Shown: positions 47,468-56,266, counted from the first letter of the stretch. The stretch is 64,000 nt of DNA from Nonlabens sp. (GCF_018401815.1 NZ_JAGYKG010000006.1:1-64000); one strand, 5' to 3'. Notes: generated by a model from the letters alone, not told the origin. Numbers and translations: made by a program.

Positions 47468-47998
47468 GTGAAGAATTCTAAATCAAAAAATAACCCTCTT
47501 GAAAAAAGAGTGGAGTACCGAGGTGAAAACATTCGAGCATCAAGAACTGGAGGGGTCTCTGCTACTGCAACATCATCAGGCGATGGATATGCCGTTACGG
47601 TGAATACCAAGCACGGTGTGCGCTTTCACAAACGTTTGTTCCATGGAGTACGTGCGGGTTTTCAAAGAGGTAATTTTCAATTCATAGGCAGGTACCGCAG
47701 GGGTCCTTTTAATTTTAATGTATCTAAAAGGGGTGCCAGCTCCTCTATTAAGCACGCGCACGGCTCTTTCAATATTATAAAACCAAATTACTCCAGTTTT
47801 AAATTAGCAGGTGTTCAGTTAAGAGGTAAGAATGCAATCCTATTACATGTCGCTTACTTAATTGTTATTATAAGTATTAATAGTGTTCACCTACTTTGGC
47901 AAATAGGCCGATATTTGCTTTGGTTGGTTTTTTTAACCACTAAATGGTTTTTTGATTTCTTGATTGGATGCTACAATGGAATGAAAAATAAAGATTAG
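47468..47998 (+). CDS. Membrane-anchored protein of unknown function, 176 aa
   Basis: Starts at a GTG; no ATG is available in frame before the conserved-looking VEYRGENIRASRTGG. Residues 1-120 are basic and rich in Gly, Arg and Ser with repeating beta-like segments (TVNTKHGVRFHKRL, GRYRRGPFNFNVSKRGAS, FKLAGVQLRGKN). Residues about 124-170 form one or two hydrophobic helices, so the basic N-terminal part is probably held at the inner membrane facing the cytoplasm. I recall similar proteins in Gammaproteobacteria but know no function. The gene lies in the accessory stretch, so horizontal spread is possible. Confidence 0.7.
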   Translation: MKNSKSKNNPLEKRVEYRGENIRASRTGGVSATATSSGDGYAVTVNTKHGVRFHKRLFHGVRAGFQRGNFQFIGRYRRGPFNFNVSKRGASSSIKHAHGSFNIIKPNYSSFKLAGVQLRGKNAILLHVAYLIVIISINSVHLLWQIGRYLLWLVFLTTKWFFDFLIGCYNGMKNKD

Positions 47999-48188
47999 GG
48001 CTTCTGTGAAGAGCAGCAGTGATCAGAGAAACAACCTATAGGGCCTTCACCATATTCCTCATAAGAACCTCTATTATAAAATCCATTTCTTGCATTTCTT
48101 ATTTCAATGGTATAATTTGAACTTTAAATAGTACCCCGAACTTATTAGGGGCTAAATTAGATAACAATCCCTAGCACCAATTGTCTAT

Positions 48189-49130
48189 ATGAAACATCAA
48201 AAGAATATAAAGATGCTACTGCTTTTTACACTTCTCGCTCTCAACATGAAGAGCGCCGCACAAGAATCACTTCCCAAAGTTATAAGTGGAACGATTGAAA
48301 GAATGCAAAATTTTCAATCGGCCTATGTCACATCACGACATATTGACATTTGGTTACCCGATGGATATTCAGACGCAACAAAATATCCTGTTGTATATAT
48401 GAATGACGGACAAATGCTATATGACCCAGAACAATCTTGGAATAAGCAATCATGGGACATAGATGATGTTGCTTCTCATTTATTTCAAAACAAGCGCATC
48501 AAGAAATTCATTGTCGTTGGTATATGGCATGGAGGGGAGACGCGTCATTCTGATTATTTTCCGCAAAAACCATTCGAGAACTTGTCTACAGTAGAAAAGG
48601 ACACCATCAACTCACAATTAAAAAGTGCGGGAAGAATAAAAGAAAATTTTAAACCTCAATCAGACAATTACCTAAAATTTATTGTTCACGAATTGAAACC
48701 TATTATTGATAAAAAGTATTCCGTTGATACCGAAAGAGAAAATACCTATATTATGGGGAGTAGTATGGGAGGACTGATTTCAGCATATGCAATTTGTGAA
48801 TACCCCGAAATTTTTGGTGCTGCTGCTTGTTTATCGACCCATTGGGTAGGTACCTTTACCTTGGAGAACAATCCAATACCCGACGAATTCCTTAACTATT
48901 TGACCCACCATCTGCCAGATCCCAAAACGCACAAAATGTATTTTGATTGTGGTGATCAAACCTTAGATGCCTTATACCCTGAGATTCAAAAAAAGGCAGA
49001 CCGCATCATGCTGCTTAAAGGCTATAATCAAAACACCTGGGTTACCAAGTATTTTCCTGGTGAAAACCACAGTGAAGCTGCGTGGAAAAAACGTTTAACT
49101 ATTCCTTTGGAATTCCTATTTAACAAATAA
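48189..49130 (+). CDS. Exported alpha/beta hydrolase (esterase D/IroE-like)
   Basis: 313 residues with a signal peptide (MLLLFTLLALNMKSAAQ). The fold is that of putative esterases such as EstD/IroE: VYMNDGQMLYD early, the nucleophile elbow GSSMGG with Ser192, and a late GENHSEAAW carrying the catalytic His. Known members hydrolyse esters such as siderophore trilactones or acyl-glutathione; the substrate here is unknown. It is monocistronic. A sequence block resembling the one after the acetolactate-decarboxylase-like gene follows its stop. Confidence 0.83.
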   Translation: MKHQKNIKMLLLFTLLALNMKSAAQESLPKVISGTIERMQNFQSAYVTSRHIDIWLPDGYSDATKYPVVYMNDGQMLYDPEQSWNKQSWDIDDVASHLFQNKRIKKFIVVGIWHGGETRHSDYFPQKPFENLSTVEKDTINSQLKSAGRIKENFKPQSDNYLKFIVHELKPIIDKKYSVDTERENTYIMGSSMGGLISAYAICEYPEIFGAAACLSTHWVGTFTLENNPIPDEFLNYLTHHLPDPKTHKMYFDCGDQTLDALYPEIQKKADRIMLLKGYNQNTWVTKYFPGENHSEAAWKKRLTIPLEFLFNK

Positions 49131-49681
49131 CCCCTGATCACAAAGAACAACAGTAACAACAGCTTTCTTCATTAATGAAAGTCTTCATTACTCCCGGATC
49201 TTGAATTCTGTTATAAGACTATAGCGCCTATTTTATGTATTTACCGCTCGTGATTTAGGCAAATACCTATTGTTGCTATTAAGTTTTTATAAGTATGTGG
49301 AAGCCAGTTGACCTGCAGGAATAACTTACTTAATTGATGTGATCTATTATTTAAGGGAGTATCACACTACAGAAGCTGATATCAGAAGTTGTACTACATT
49401 ACCTATATCAGAACCATAAAATAAATTTATTATGTAGACTCTTTATAGGTATGCACAGCCACAAAATGGTTGAACATGCATTCTGCAATAAACAATAATT
49501 AAAAGGCCGCGAAAGGGCTTTAAATAAAGAGTTAGATCAATCTGAAGAAATTATTGAATTAAACCTAGGTGTTTTCCCACTTAAAAAATCACAGCGACGG
49601 GCATAGTGTCCTCTTATCGGTCAATAAAGCTTCTGGTGTGCGATCTAAAAAGAGCATATTGCTTTATACCGTAAGGCCCAA
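49131..49681. other. Gene-free stretch with second copy of the shared downstream block
   Basis: 49165-49255 resembles the interrupted sequence at 44015-44040 plus 44441-44500, including the palindromic TTCATTAATGAA. The rest holds no intact gene. A 34-codon open stretch at about 49500-49603 (LNKELDQSEEIIELN) has no start codon and may be a gene fragment. Confidence 0.55.
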
Positions 49682-50074
49682 CTAGCTATCAAACCTCGCT
49701 TTTACCCGGTCTGCTATATCTTGCATGGCTTCTTTACTAAGCTCGACTTTATTGATAAAACGCATATCTTCCATATCGCGTAAGGGAATCAAATGCACAT
49801 GAACATGAGGTACCTCGAGACCTATCACTGACATCCCTATACGCTCACAAGGAACTTCTTCCCTTAGTGAGAGTGCTACTTCTCTAGAAAAATCCATCAA
49901 GTCAAAATAGGTTTCACTGTCCAGGTCAAAAATCTTGTTCACTTCCTTTTTAGGCACACAAAGCGTATGCCCAGGAGCGTTGGGGTTGATATCTAAAAAA
50001 GCTATAAAGTCTTCATTTTCGGCTACTTTAAAACTAGGTATTTCTCCTGTGATAATTTTTGTAAAAATACTCAT
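49682..50074 (-). CDS. HIT-family nucleotide hydrolase
   Basis: 130 residues with the histidine triad VPHVHVHLIPL near residue 96, and the usual opening IFTKIITGEIPS. HIT proteins of the HINT branch cleave phosphoramidates and nucleotide conjugates. It overlaps the greA stop by four bases, an arrangement common in Flavobacteriia. Confidence 0.94.
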   Translation of the reverse strand: MSIFTKIITGEIPSFKVAENEDFIAFLDINPNAPGHTLCVPKKEVNKIFDLDSETYFDLMDFSREVALSLREEVPCERIGMSVIGLEVPHVHVHLIPLRDMEDMRFINKVELSKEAMQDIADRVKARFDS

Positions 50075-50553
50075 GATGAACTTCTTGAAATTTCTATAAT
50101 TTCTAATTTGATGGTTCCAACAGGAACAACAGCCTCAGCCACATCCCCTACCTCTTTACCTAACAACGCTTTCCCAATAGGTGATTCTACAGAGATGTGT
50201 CCTTTGGTAACATCTGCCTCACTTTGGGCTACCAGCTTGTAGTTCATGGTCATTTTATTGCCCAAATTCTTGATCTTAACCGTACTATGAATGAGCACCT
50301 TGGAAAGATCTAGCGTATTTTCATCTACGATACGAGCATTAGAAACAATCGCATCTAGCTTAGATATGCGCATTTCTAGCATCCCTTGTGCTTCTTTTGC
50401 TGCATCATATTCGGCATTTTCACTTAAATCTCCTTTGTCACGTGCCTCACCAATAGCCTGCGATGCCAATGGACGCTCCACATCTTTAAGATGCTTTAAC
50501 TCGTCCTTTAACTTCTTTAATCCCGCCTCTGTATAATATGATATGTTACTCAT
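50071..50553 (-). CDS. greA: Transcription elongation factor GreA
   Basis: 160 residues, the normal length. An N-terminal coiled coil (YYTEAGLKKLKDELKHLKD, then GEARDKGDLSENAEYDAAKE, with the conserved acidic tip D..E) inserts into the RNA polymerase secondary channel. The C-terminal FKBP-like domain contains SPIGKALLGKEVGD. It restores backtracked polymerase by stimulating transcript cleavage. Start at the ATG at 50553, with the HIT gene translated from the same transcript. Confidence 0.96.
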   Translation of the reverse strand: MSNISYYTEAGLKKLKDELKHLKDVERPLASQAIGEARDKGDLSENAEYDAAKEAQGMLEMRISKLDAIVSNARIVDENTLDLSKVLIHSTVKIKNLGNKMTMNYKLVAQSEADVTKGHISVESPIGKALLGKEVGDVAEAVVPVGTIKLEIIEISRSSS

Positions 50554-50757
50554 GTTTTTTTATTTAATTGTAATTGTTTGCATTTCACTTGCCATTTTCC
50601 TAAAGAATTTGAAATTACTATTGAACTTGAAAAGGCAAGAAAAAGGTAACTTCACCCGCCTCATTACTCCTATCTTGGCTCGTGATTACAAAAAACAAAA
50701 TCCCTTCATTGCTGCGGGATTATCAAACAAATATAATAAATATCAATCAGTTCGTTA

Positions 50758-50765
50758 TACTTTTG
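50758..50765 (+). promoter_or_regulatory. -7 box of the Rieske-like lipoprotein
   Basis: TACTTTTG matches TAnnTTTG, 17 bases before the ATG at 50783. Confidence 0.5.
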
Positions 50766-50782
50766 CACCTTATTGATTTATT

Positions 50783-51217
50783 ATGAAAATACGCAAAGCT
50801 TACCTTCTCGCTATTTTATTTGTTGTTTTCGCTTGTAGCAGCGATGACGGCCGTAATAACAATCCGTTTTTGGTAGATATAGGCTTTCAAATAGACCTCA
50901 ATACCAACTTACCCCAATATGGAAACCTCAATTTTCCTGGAAATTCGGTAATTGTTCCTAATGCAGGCTTACGTGGCTTTGTAATCTACAACTTAGACAA
51001 TTCCCAGTATTTTGTTTACGAATTAAGCGATCCTAATCATTCCCCTAACGACTGTTCTCGTATGACTGTAAGTGGTATCGAAGCCACTTGTCCTTGCAAT
51101 GACGACCAGAATAAGTACAACATCATCACCGGGCAACCTATTCAAGGTGACGGCTTGTATGGGTTAAAAGCATATCGAGCTCAAAGAAACGGAGCCATTA
51201 TTAGGGTTACCAATTAG
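50783..51217 (+). CDS. Rieske-like lipoprotein without obvious cluster ligands
   Basis: 144 residues. MKIRKAYLLAILFVVFACSSDD is a lipoprotein signal with lipobox FAC followed by Ser/Asp. The mature part resembles flavobacterial lipoproteins annotated as Rieske-type ferredoxin subunits (DCSRMTVSGIEATCPC, then NIITGQPIQGDGLYGLKAYR). In a working Rieske domain two CxH-type pairs bind the [2Fe-2S] cluster; here the Cys residues are present without the His partners, so cluster binding is doubtful. Single gene, divergent from greA. Confidence 0.7.
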   Translation: MKIRKAYLLAILFVVFACSSDDGRNNNPFLVDIGFQIDLNTNLPQYGNLNFPGNSVIVPNAGLRGFVIYNLDNSQYFVYELSDPNHSPNDCSRMTVSGIEATCPCNDDQNKYNIITGQPIQGDGLYGLKAYRAQRNGAIIRVTN

Positions 51218-51264
51218 GGTTGAAAAATAATCACTCCATTTTGCTTCACATAATAGCATCAAAG

Positions 51265-51311
51265 AAGGCAGTTTGATAAGCTGCGTTACACCCTGCTCTA
51301 AAAAACTGCCT
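51265..51311. other. Inverted repeat downstream of the Rieske-like gene
   Basis: AGGCAGTTT and AAACTGCCT, with a loop of about 28 bases and no T tract. It may serve as a weak bidirectional terminator between convergent genes. Confidence 0.35.
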
Positions 51312-51372
51312 ACTAACATTCAATTGCATCGCCTAGAAATCCTTCCGGCTATTTCTTGTGTCCTACTTTCTA

Positions 51373-53580
51373 CTAAAATGACAAGGTAACTCCTGCCAAA
51401 AATTTAATTCCGGCTTGAGGGTAAAACCCAGCACCTTCTACAGTAGCAATGTTTCCAGGGTTGGTAAAGTCATCATCAAATGTGAAATAGTAACCGTTGG
51501 ATACAAATTTCTGATCAAATAGGTTATTTATTAATCCAGTAAAAACCACTGAGTCAAATATAGATGTAGGCCTTATAGTATATACTAGATTTAAATCATT
51601 TAAGAAATAGCTGGACAACTTGGAAGCTTGTGCTTCTGTATTGCTCATGAATTGCTCTCCAACAAACTTACTTAACAATGAAAGTTGCAAGTTTTTTAAT
51701 GGCTGATACACCACAGCATTTGCAGCGACTAGATTAGGGGAAAAGGCAATAGCTGTAGTCCCTAAGTTTTGTAACTCTCCGTCAAAAGATCGTACAGTTT
51801 CTGTATTTTTATTCCTGCTTATCGCAAGGTTAGGTTGTAAAGTAAGTTGACTAGTTACCGGCACCACTGCTTCTATCTCGAGTCCTAAACGGTAACTTTC
51901 CCCGCTGTTTGTTCTTAATGGAGCTCCTACATCATTGAGCTCACCGCTTAACACCAACTGCTCGTTGTACCACATCAAATAAGTATTTACATTCCAAGAG
52001 AAGTTTCCTTTTTTGTGACGCCACCCTAGCTCAAAGTCATTGAGTTGCTCTGGCCTTACGTTAGGGTCACTTTCAAAATCATTCCTATTTGGCTCTCTGT
52101 TTGCTCTGGCATAGGATAAATAAAGATCATTATTATCGTTATACTCATAAGTGACTCCAGCCTTAGGATTAAAAAACGTATAGTTTTCGTCCACTAAAAA
52201 TTCGGTGAGGTTAGAATTAATACCCGAGGTTTCATAATTGACATTTCGCACTTGTAGATCTCCATAAAGCTGGAATCTATCATTCCATTTGTAGGTCGCC
52301 TTAGAAAATACAGACAGGTCATTCTTCTTCCCATTACCATCATAATAACGGTCTCTGATGTTACTTTGACTAGCAAAACGCGCCCAAATAACCTCCCCAA
52401 AATGATCTCCATCATAGTGGCTGAGAGAAGTTCCAAAAATCAAATCGATCTTGTTATTCTTATAATTAGCACTTGCATTGATCACGTAATAATCATTATC
52501 CAGCCATCTGCGACGTATAAGGTCAGTGGTAGTTACCGTTTGCCCGTCGACCACTAGAGGGTCAAAACCGTAAGTAGAGAACTCATCATCTTCTCTAAAT
52601 TGCTCAAAGAAGCCACGCCCATAGGTATAATTCAACCCTACATTGGTAGACCAATTGTTATTATAACGTTCATTCCAGTGCAATTGGTAGTGATCTTGTC
52701 GGTAGTCATCGACTTCATTGTCATAAAATTGTTGGTTGCCATTTTCATCTTCATAGGCTCCAGCTGGGTTAAAGGTTCGGTCCTCTCTTAGTGTGGCGGC
52801 ATCTATACCAAACCAAGATTGGTAAGTCACATTATTACCACCGAAGGTAACTGCTTTGATCAATGTATTATCGTCTACATACGAACCTTGTAAAAAGTAA
52901 GATTTTAAACTTGTAGCAGCGCGGTCGATATAACCATCTGATTCGATGTTAGATAACCTGCCAGCGATCTCAATACCCCTACTGCGCTCGGTATCCGCCC
53001 CTATTAGTCCTGTAGAAAACTTCACGGTATGCTTTCTACTATTAAAGCTGCCAAAAGAGTTAGAAATTTCTCCACTTGCCTCTTGAGAAAAACCATCAGT
53101 CAGTATGTTAATGCTCGCGCCAAAAGCAGCACTACCATTGGTACTAGTCCCCACTCCACGTTGTACTTGTAGGTTTTCTACAGAAGAGGAAAAGTCTCCT
53201 AAATTGACCCAAAATGTTCCTAAGGATTCTGCATCTGTATACGGGATTCCGTTAATGGTAACATTAGTAGATGGTGAGCTTACCCCACGTATTCTCAAAC
53301 CTGTGTAACCTATTCCTGCACCGGCATCACTTGTAGTGACTACAGATGGTAAGAAATTAAGCAACATAGGAATGTCTTGACCTAAGTTGCGTTTTGCAAT
53401 TTCTTCCTTAGAAAGATTGCTGTGTGTAATGGGTGATTTTGCATCCACTCGTACGGCTTTGACCAGCACTTCGTCTAGCTTTTCGGCGGTTGTGGAATCT
53501 TTGACTTGTGTGTTTTGCGCTATTGCGAGACTGGTTGTTGCCAGTGCAGCTGCAATTAAAACGCGACGTAAATGTTTCAT
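51373..53580 (-). CDS. TonB-dependent receptor, probable thiamine transporter
   Basis: 735 residues from the ATG at 53580 (MKHLRR); an in-frame ATG at 53613 would extend the signal peptide unnaturally. The signal peptide runs to about SLAIAQ. The plug (LRIRGVSSPSTNVTINGIP) is followed by a beta barrel closing with FLAGVTLSF. No CarboxypepD_reg leader is present. A TPP riboswitch lies directly upstream on the same strand. THI-element-controlled TonB receptors in Bacteroidetes have been proposed to import thiamine or its precursors, and the same assignment is made here. Confidence 0.88.
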   Translation of the reverse strand: MKHLRRVLIAAALATTSLAIAQNTQVKDSTTAEKLDEVLVKAVRVDAKSPITHSNLSKEEIAKRNLGQDIPMLLNFLPSVVTTSDAGAGIGYTGLRIRGVSSPSTNVTINGIPYTDAESLGTFWVNLGDFSSSVENLQVQRGVGTSTNGSAAFGASINILTDGFSQEASGEISNSFGSFNSRKHTVKFSTGLIGADTERSRGIEIAGRLSNIESDGYIDRAATSLKSYFLQGSYVDDNTLIKAVTFGGNNVTYQSWFGIDAATLREDRTFNPAGAYEDENGNQQFYDNEVDDYRQDHYQLHWNERYNNNWSTNVGLNYTYGRGFFEQFREDDEFSTYGFDPLVVDGQTVTTTDLIRRRWLDNDYYVINASANYKNNKIDLIFGTSLSHYDGDHFGEVIWARFASQSNIRDRYYDGNGKKNDLSVFSKATYKWNDRFQLYGDLQVRNVNYETSGINSNLTEFLVDENYTFFNPKAGVTYEYNDNNDLYLSYARANREPNRNDFESDPNVRPEQLNDFELGWRHKKGNFSWNVNTYLMWYNEQLVLSGELNDVGAPLRTNSGESYRLGLEIEAVVPVTSQLTLQPNLAISRNKNTETVRSFDGELQNLGTTAIAFSPNLVAANAVVYQPLKNLQLSLLSKFVGEQFMSNTEAQASKLSSYFLNDLNLVYTIRPTSIFDSVVFTGLINNLFDQKFVSNGYYFTFDDDFTNPGNIATVEGAGFYPQAGIKFLAGVTLSF

Positions 53581-53582
53581 AT

Positions 53583-53598
53583 GAACTTGTTTAAGTTC
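53583..53598 (-). promoter_or_regulatory. Hairpin immediately before the thiamine receptor start
   Basis: GAACTT and AAGTTC, 4-base loop, ending two bases before the ATG. It could act as the translational expression platform of the TPP riboswitch. Confidence 0.4.
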
Positions 53599-53678
53599 AA
53601 ATAAAAGGGGCATTTATTCGGTTTGGATTAAAATAAAAATGTTGAAGGATTCTCTTGAAATAAATAATTGAGAAGTAG

Positions 53679-53692
53679 GCTTTCGCGAAAGC
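53679..53692. repeat. GCTTTCGCGAAAGC palindrome, copy 9
   Basis: Within the leader RNA between the TPP aptamer and the receptor start codon, where it would form a 14-base hairpin in the transcript. Confidence 0.95.
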
Positions 53693-53726
53693 GAAATTAT
53701 AGCACACCAATCAACTAACTTAAATC

Positions 53727-53826
53727 TTTTCCCTTAGCGACATTACTCGCTCAGGTTCCTTGGGTATTATCTCAGCCTTTTAACTACATTATTCATGCAA
53801 TTAAAAAGCACCCCTTGAGATTGGCG
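53727..53826 (-). ncRNA. TPP (THI-element) riboswitch
   Basis: Read on the reverse strand, the conserved boxes occur in order: AAGGGGTGC, GGCTGAGATAATACCC, AACCTGAG, then GTAATGTCGCTAAGGGAA. These are the signature parts of the TPP aptamer. It controls the TonB receptor at 51373-53580. About 146 bases separate the aptamer from the ATG; they contain the 14-bp palindrome and a start-proximal hairpin but no clear T-tract terminator, so control at translation is the likelier mode. Confidence 0.95.
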
Positions 53827-53840
53827 GCAAATGTACGAAT

Positions 53841-53875
53841 GAATTTGAATTTGAACTCGAATTTGAACTTGAAAA
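53841..53875. repeat. GAATTTGAA/GAACTTGAA hexamer repeat
   Basis: Tandem degenerate hexamers of the kind seen in repeat blocks A and B and in the exonuclease 3' end. Confidence 0.75.
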
Positions 53876-54035
53876 GCATGAATTAAATTAGAAAAATAAA
53901 TTTGAATCTGAATTCACTTCCTTTAACCTTTACAGCAGCTCTTTAATTTTCCTCTTCCAAAAAAGAAGTCCTTAATAAAAGCTTGCTTTCTTGTATCATA
54001 CGAGTGAACGAAAGCAATGCATCATGCCTGCCCTG

Positions 54036-54054
54036 CACTGAGCTTGTCGAAGTG
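54036..54054. repeat. CACTGAGCTTGTCGAAGTG element
   Basis: An imperfect palindrome that I recall as a frequent intergenic repeat in Bacteroidetes. It occurs once here, in the gap between the riboswitch and the M28 peptidase. Confidence 0.55.
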
Positions 54055-54129
54055 AGGACAATGGGGCGTGCGTCTGTGTAAAAGCAACCCTTCTTTCCTC
54101 AAAAAATCACCGACTCACCGACTCAAAGA

Positions 54130-55371
54130 CTAAAACTCCATCTGCTTCTCCACCAATGTGCCATCTCGGTCCACAACGACTTTAGTCTTGTCTCCATTAT
54201 CAAAAGTAGCGAGTGTACGCATGTAGCTCATCATATCCACTATAATGCTATCGCCTAGTTTTACTACTATATCTCCTTTCATCAATCCTGCTTTTTGAGC
54301 TGGTTTTTCTTCACTTATTCCGTCGATGCGCATTCCTTTTCCCGTAAATAAATAATCTGGAACGACCCCTAGACCTACCTTGAAGCGAGGTACTTCTTCG
54401 CTTTCGTTTTTTGTTTTCCTAAAAGCCAGTTTTCCTGCGTTATCCGTCTCTCCTATTATTCTAAGAATGTAGTCAGAGAGTTGCTCCATACCCGCATAAT
54501 TCAATTTCTCAGCATCATCACCTGGTTTGTGGTAATCTTCATGTTGTCCCGTGAATAAATGCAATACTGGGATATCGTTCAAGTAAAATGAGGTATGATC
54601 ACTAGGGCCTACACCGCTTTTATTGATGGCCAGTTTAAAATCTTTATTTACGGCATTCACTATTTGGTTCCATCGTGGCGAGGTTCCTGTTCCATAAATG
54701 GCAAGGGTATTTTCATCATTCAATCGACCTACCATATCCATATTGATCATATAACTCATCGAGTCTAATGCAATCGTTGAGTTTTTAGTAAAATAATTAG
54801 AACCTAACAACCCCATCTCTTCACCAGAAAATGCCATAAAAAGGTAGTTATTTCCCTTTTTGTCACTGGTTTTCAATTTATAGGCCAGGTCCAGCATTAC
54901 GGCAACACCACTCGCATTATCGTCAGCACCATTGTGAATAGCCTCTCCTTCGCGGTATAAAGAACCTTCACCGCCCATTCCTAGATGGTCGTAATGTGCT
55001 CCTATAACAACAGTTTGTGCAGCGCCATGATCAAGGTAACCTATCACGTTAGTTCCAGTTAAGAACGCATCTCCTTTCTCGTCGGTAAAAGCAGCTTCTT
55101 GGTGTGGATCACTAGATGGCTTAAAAGAAAAGGTTTGAAAATAAGTCCCTTCATTTCCTTTAGGCTCTAGGCCAGATTCTTTCATGCGCTTTGCGATATA
55201 ATCTGCCGCCAGTAATTCATAAGAGGTTCCCGTTTCACGTCCTTGTAAACTATCAGAGGCGAGGTAAAGCACATCGGCTTTCATGTTTCCTTTAATGGGT
55301 TCTAGACTTTTTTTATCTGTCTTGCACGACATTAAAAAAGTAAGGGCTAAAAAAAGTATCGTGATTCTCAT
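54130..55371 (-). CDS. M28-family zinc peptidase with C-terminal PDZ domain, lipoprotein
   Basis: 413 residues. The lipoprotein signal is MRITILFLALTFLMSC. The peptidase domain has its metal ligands in GAHYDHLG, NGADDNASG (bridging Asp and neighbour), SGEEMGLLG (catalytic Glu) and the later His in PVLHLFTGQHEDYH. A PA-type region is probably inserted before the catalytic core. Residues about 325-413 form a PDZ domain (GMRIDGISEEKPAQKAGLMKG). Family members are aminopeptidases or glutaminyl-peptide hydrolases of the envelope. It is followed upstream, 17 bases away, by dinD on the same strand. Confidence 0.92.
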   Translation of the reverse strand: MRITILFLALTFLMSCKTDKKSLEPIKGNMKADVLYLASDSLQGRETGTSYELLAADYIAKRMKESGLEPKGNEGTYFQTFSFKPSSDPHQEAAFTDEKGDAFLTGTNVIGYLDHGAAQTVVIGAHYDHLGMGGEGSLYREGEAIHNGADDNASGVAVMLDLAYKLKTSDKKGNNYLFMAFSGEEMGLLGSNYFTKNSTIALDSMSYMINMDMVGRLNDENTLAIYGTGTSPRWNQIVNAVNKDFKLAINKSGVGPSDHTSFYLNDIPVLHLFTGQHEDYHKPGDDAEKLNYAGMEQLSDYILRIIGETDNAGKLAFRKTKNESEEVPRFKVGLGVVPDYLFTGKGMRIDGISEEKPAQKAGLMKGDIVVKLGDSIIVDMMSYMRTLATFDNGDKTKVVVDRDGTLVEKQMEF

Positions 55372-55388
55372 ATTTCGTAGTTGAGCTG

Positions 55389-56225
55389 TTATTTTAGTTT
55401 GTCTGGGTTCCTTGTGATCTTCCTCTCGTCACTTTTTAGTTTTCTATCAACTTTGTTTACATCTTCTTCTGGAGGCAAATTTTCAGGTACAATTCCTCTA
55501 GAAAGCAATGTATTTCGGACAGAAGTATTATTAGTAATATGCTCTTTTGAAATCTCACCTTCTGATTTCATTTGATTTTCCTTTGCATTAAAAATAGTAA
55601 TTTCGGTTGCAAAGTCTTTTGCTTTAAGTAAAATAGCAGGCATAAAATCAGCAAGTGGTTTCGATTTTATTTGCCATTTCTGTTTCATTTGTTGGGTTGA
55701 CCTGCCAAAAAGCGCCTGATCACCTTTACTTCTTATAAGTGCAAAATTTTGATTGCCGCCAGTCTGATCAGAAATGACCTGAGACAATTCCTTTTCTGTT
55801 TGTTTGAGTTTTTCTCTTGCCTGCACACGTTCAAATTCCAGCATTCTTTGCTCTATTAACTCCGCTTTTCTAGTTTGAACTGCAAAATATCTTTGAGCAA
55901 AAGAGATTTTTTCTTTCCTGGAATCTCCATTTTGAGCGATAAGGTAACAGGCAAAGCGAGTCAACATGATATCAGGGATTTCTTTCTCAGTATTTGACCC
56001 TATAACGACCATTTTCCCGACGTCGGCAAAATGGTCTAAAACATCTTCACCAGATAATTCACAAGCTGTTTTAGCTTTAGAAATAACACTTTGAAAGTTA
56101 TCCCATTTCGAGTAATCTAATAAATGCTGTAAATCTCTCGCAAGCCAAAACTCAATGCCTTCTTCCGTAGTATGAGAATTAGTTTCAAAGTTATTTGTAA
56201 GGGATTTTATGATATCAGATTTCAT
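55389..56225 (-). CDS. dinD: DNA-damage-inducible protein D (BRO-N domain)
   Basis: 278 residues from the ATG at 56225 (MKSDIIKSL). Residues about 15-115 match the BRO-N domain (WLARDLQHLLDYSKWDNF), and RFACYLIAQNGDSRKEKISFAQRYFAVQTR is the DinD signature. In E. coli DinD is SOS-induced and can inhibit RecA filaments; in other hosts the gene is patchily distributed and often travels on mobile DNA. No LexA box was identified. A longer reading frame to 56321 would overlap the promoter of the divergent TolB-like gene and is not favoured. Confidence 0.85.
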   Translation of the reverse strand: MKSDIIKSLTNNFETNSHTTEEGIEFWLARDLQHLLDYSKWDNFQSVISKAKTACELSGEDVLDHFADVGKMVVIGSNTEKEIPDIMLTRFACYLIAQNGDSRKEKISFAQRYFAVQTRKAELIEQRMLEFERVQAREKLKQTEKELSQVISDQTGGNQNFALIRSKGDQALFGRSTQQMKQKWQIKSKPLADFMPAILLKAKDFATEITIFNAKENQMKSEGEISKEHITNNTSVRNTLLSRGIVPENLPPEEDVNKVDRKLKSDERKITRNPDKLK

Positions 56226-56266
56226 GATATAAAGATACGATTTACACGAACATAAAGTATATCCCT

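Noticed and set aside
50543..50776. 77-codon frame on the plus strand overlapping the greA start
   Set aside because: It crosses the divergent promoter region of greA and the Rieske-like gene and has no recognisable family.
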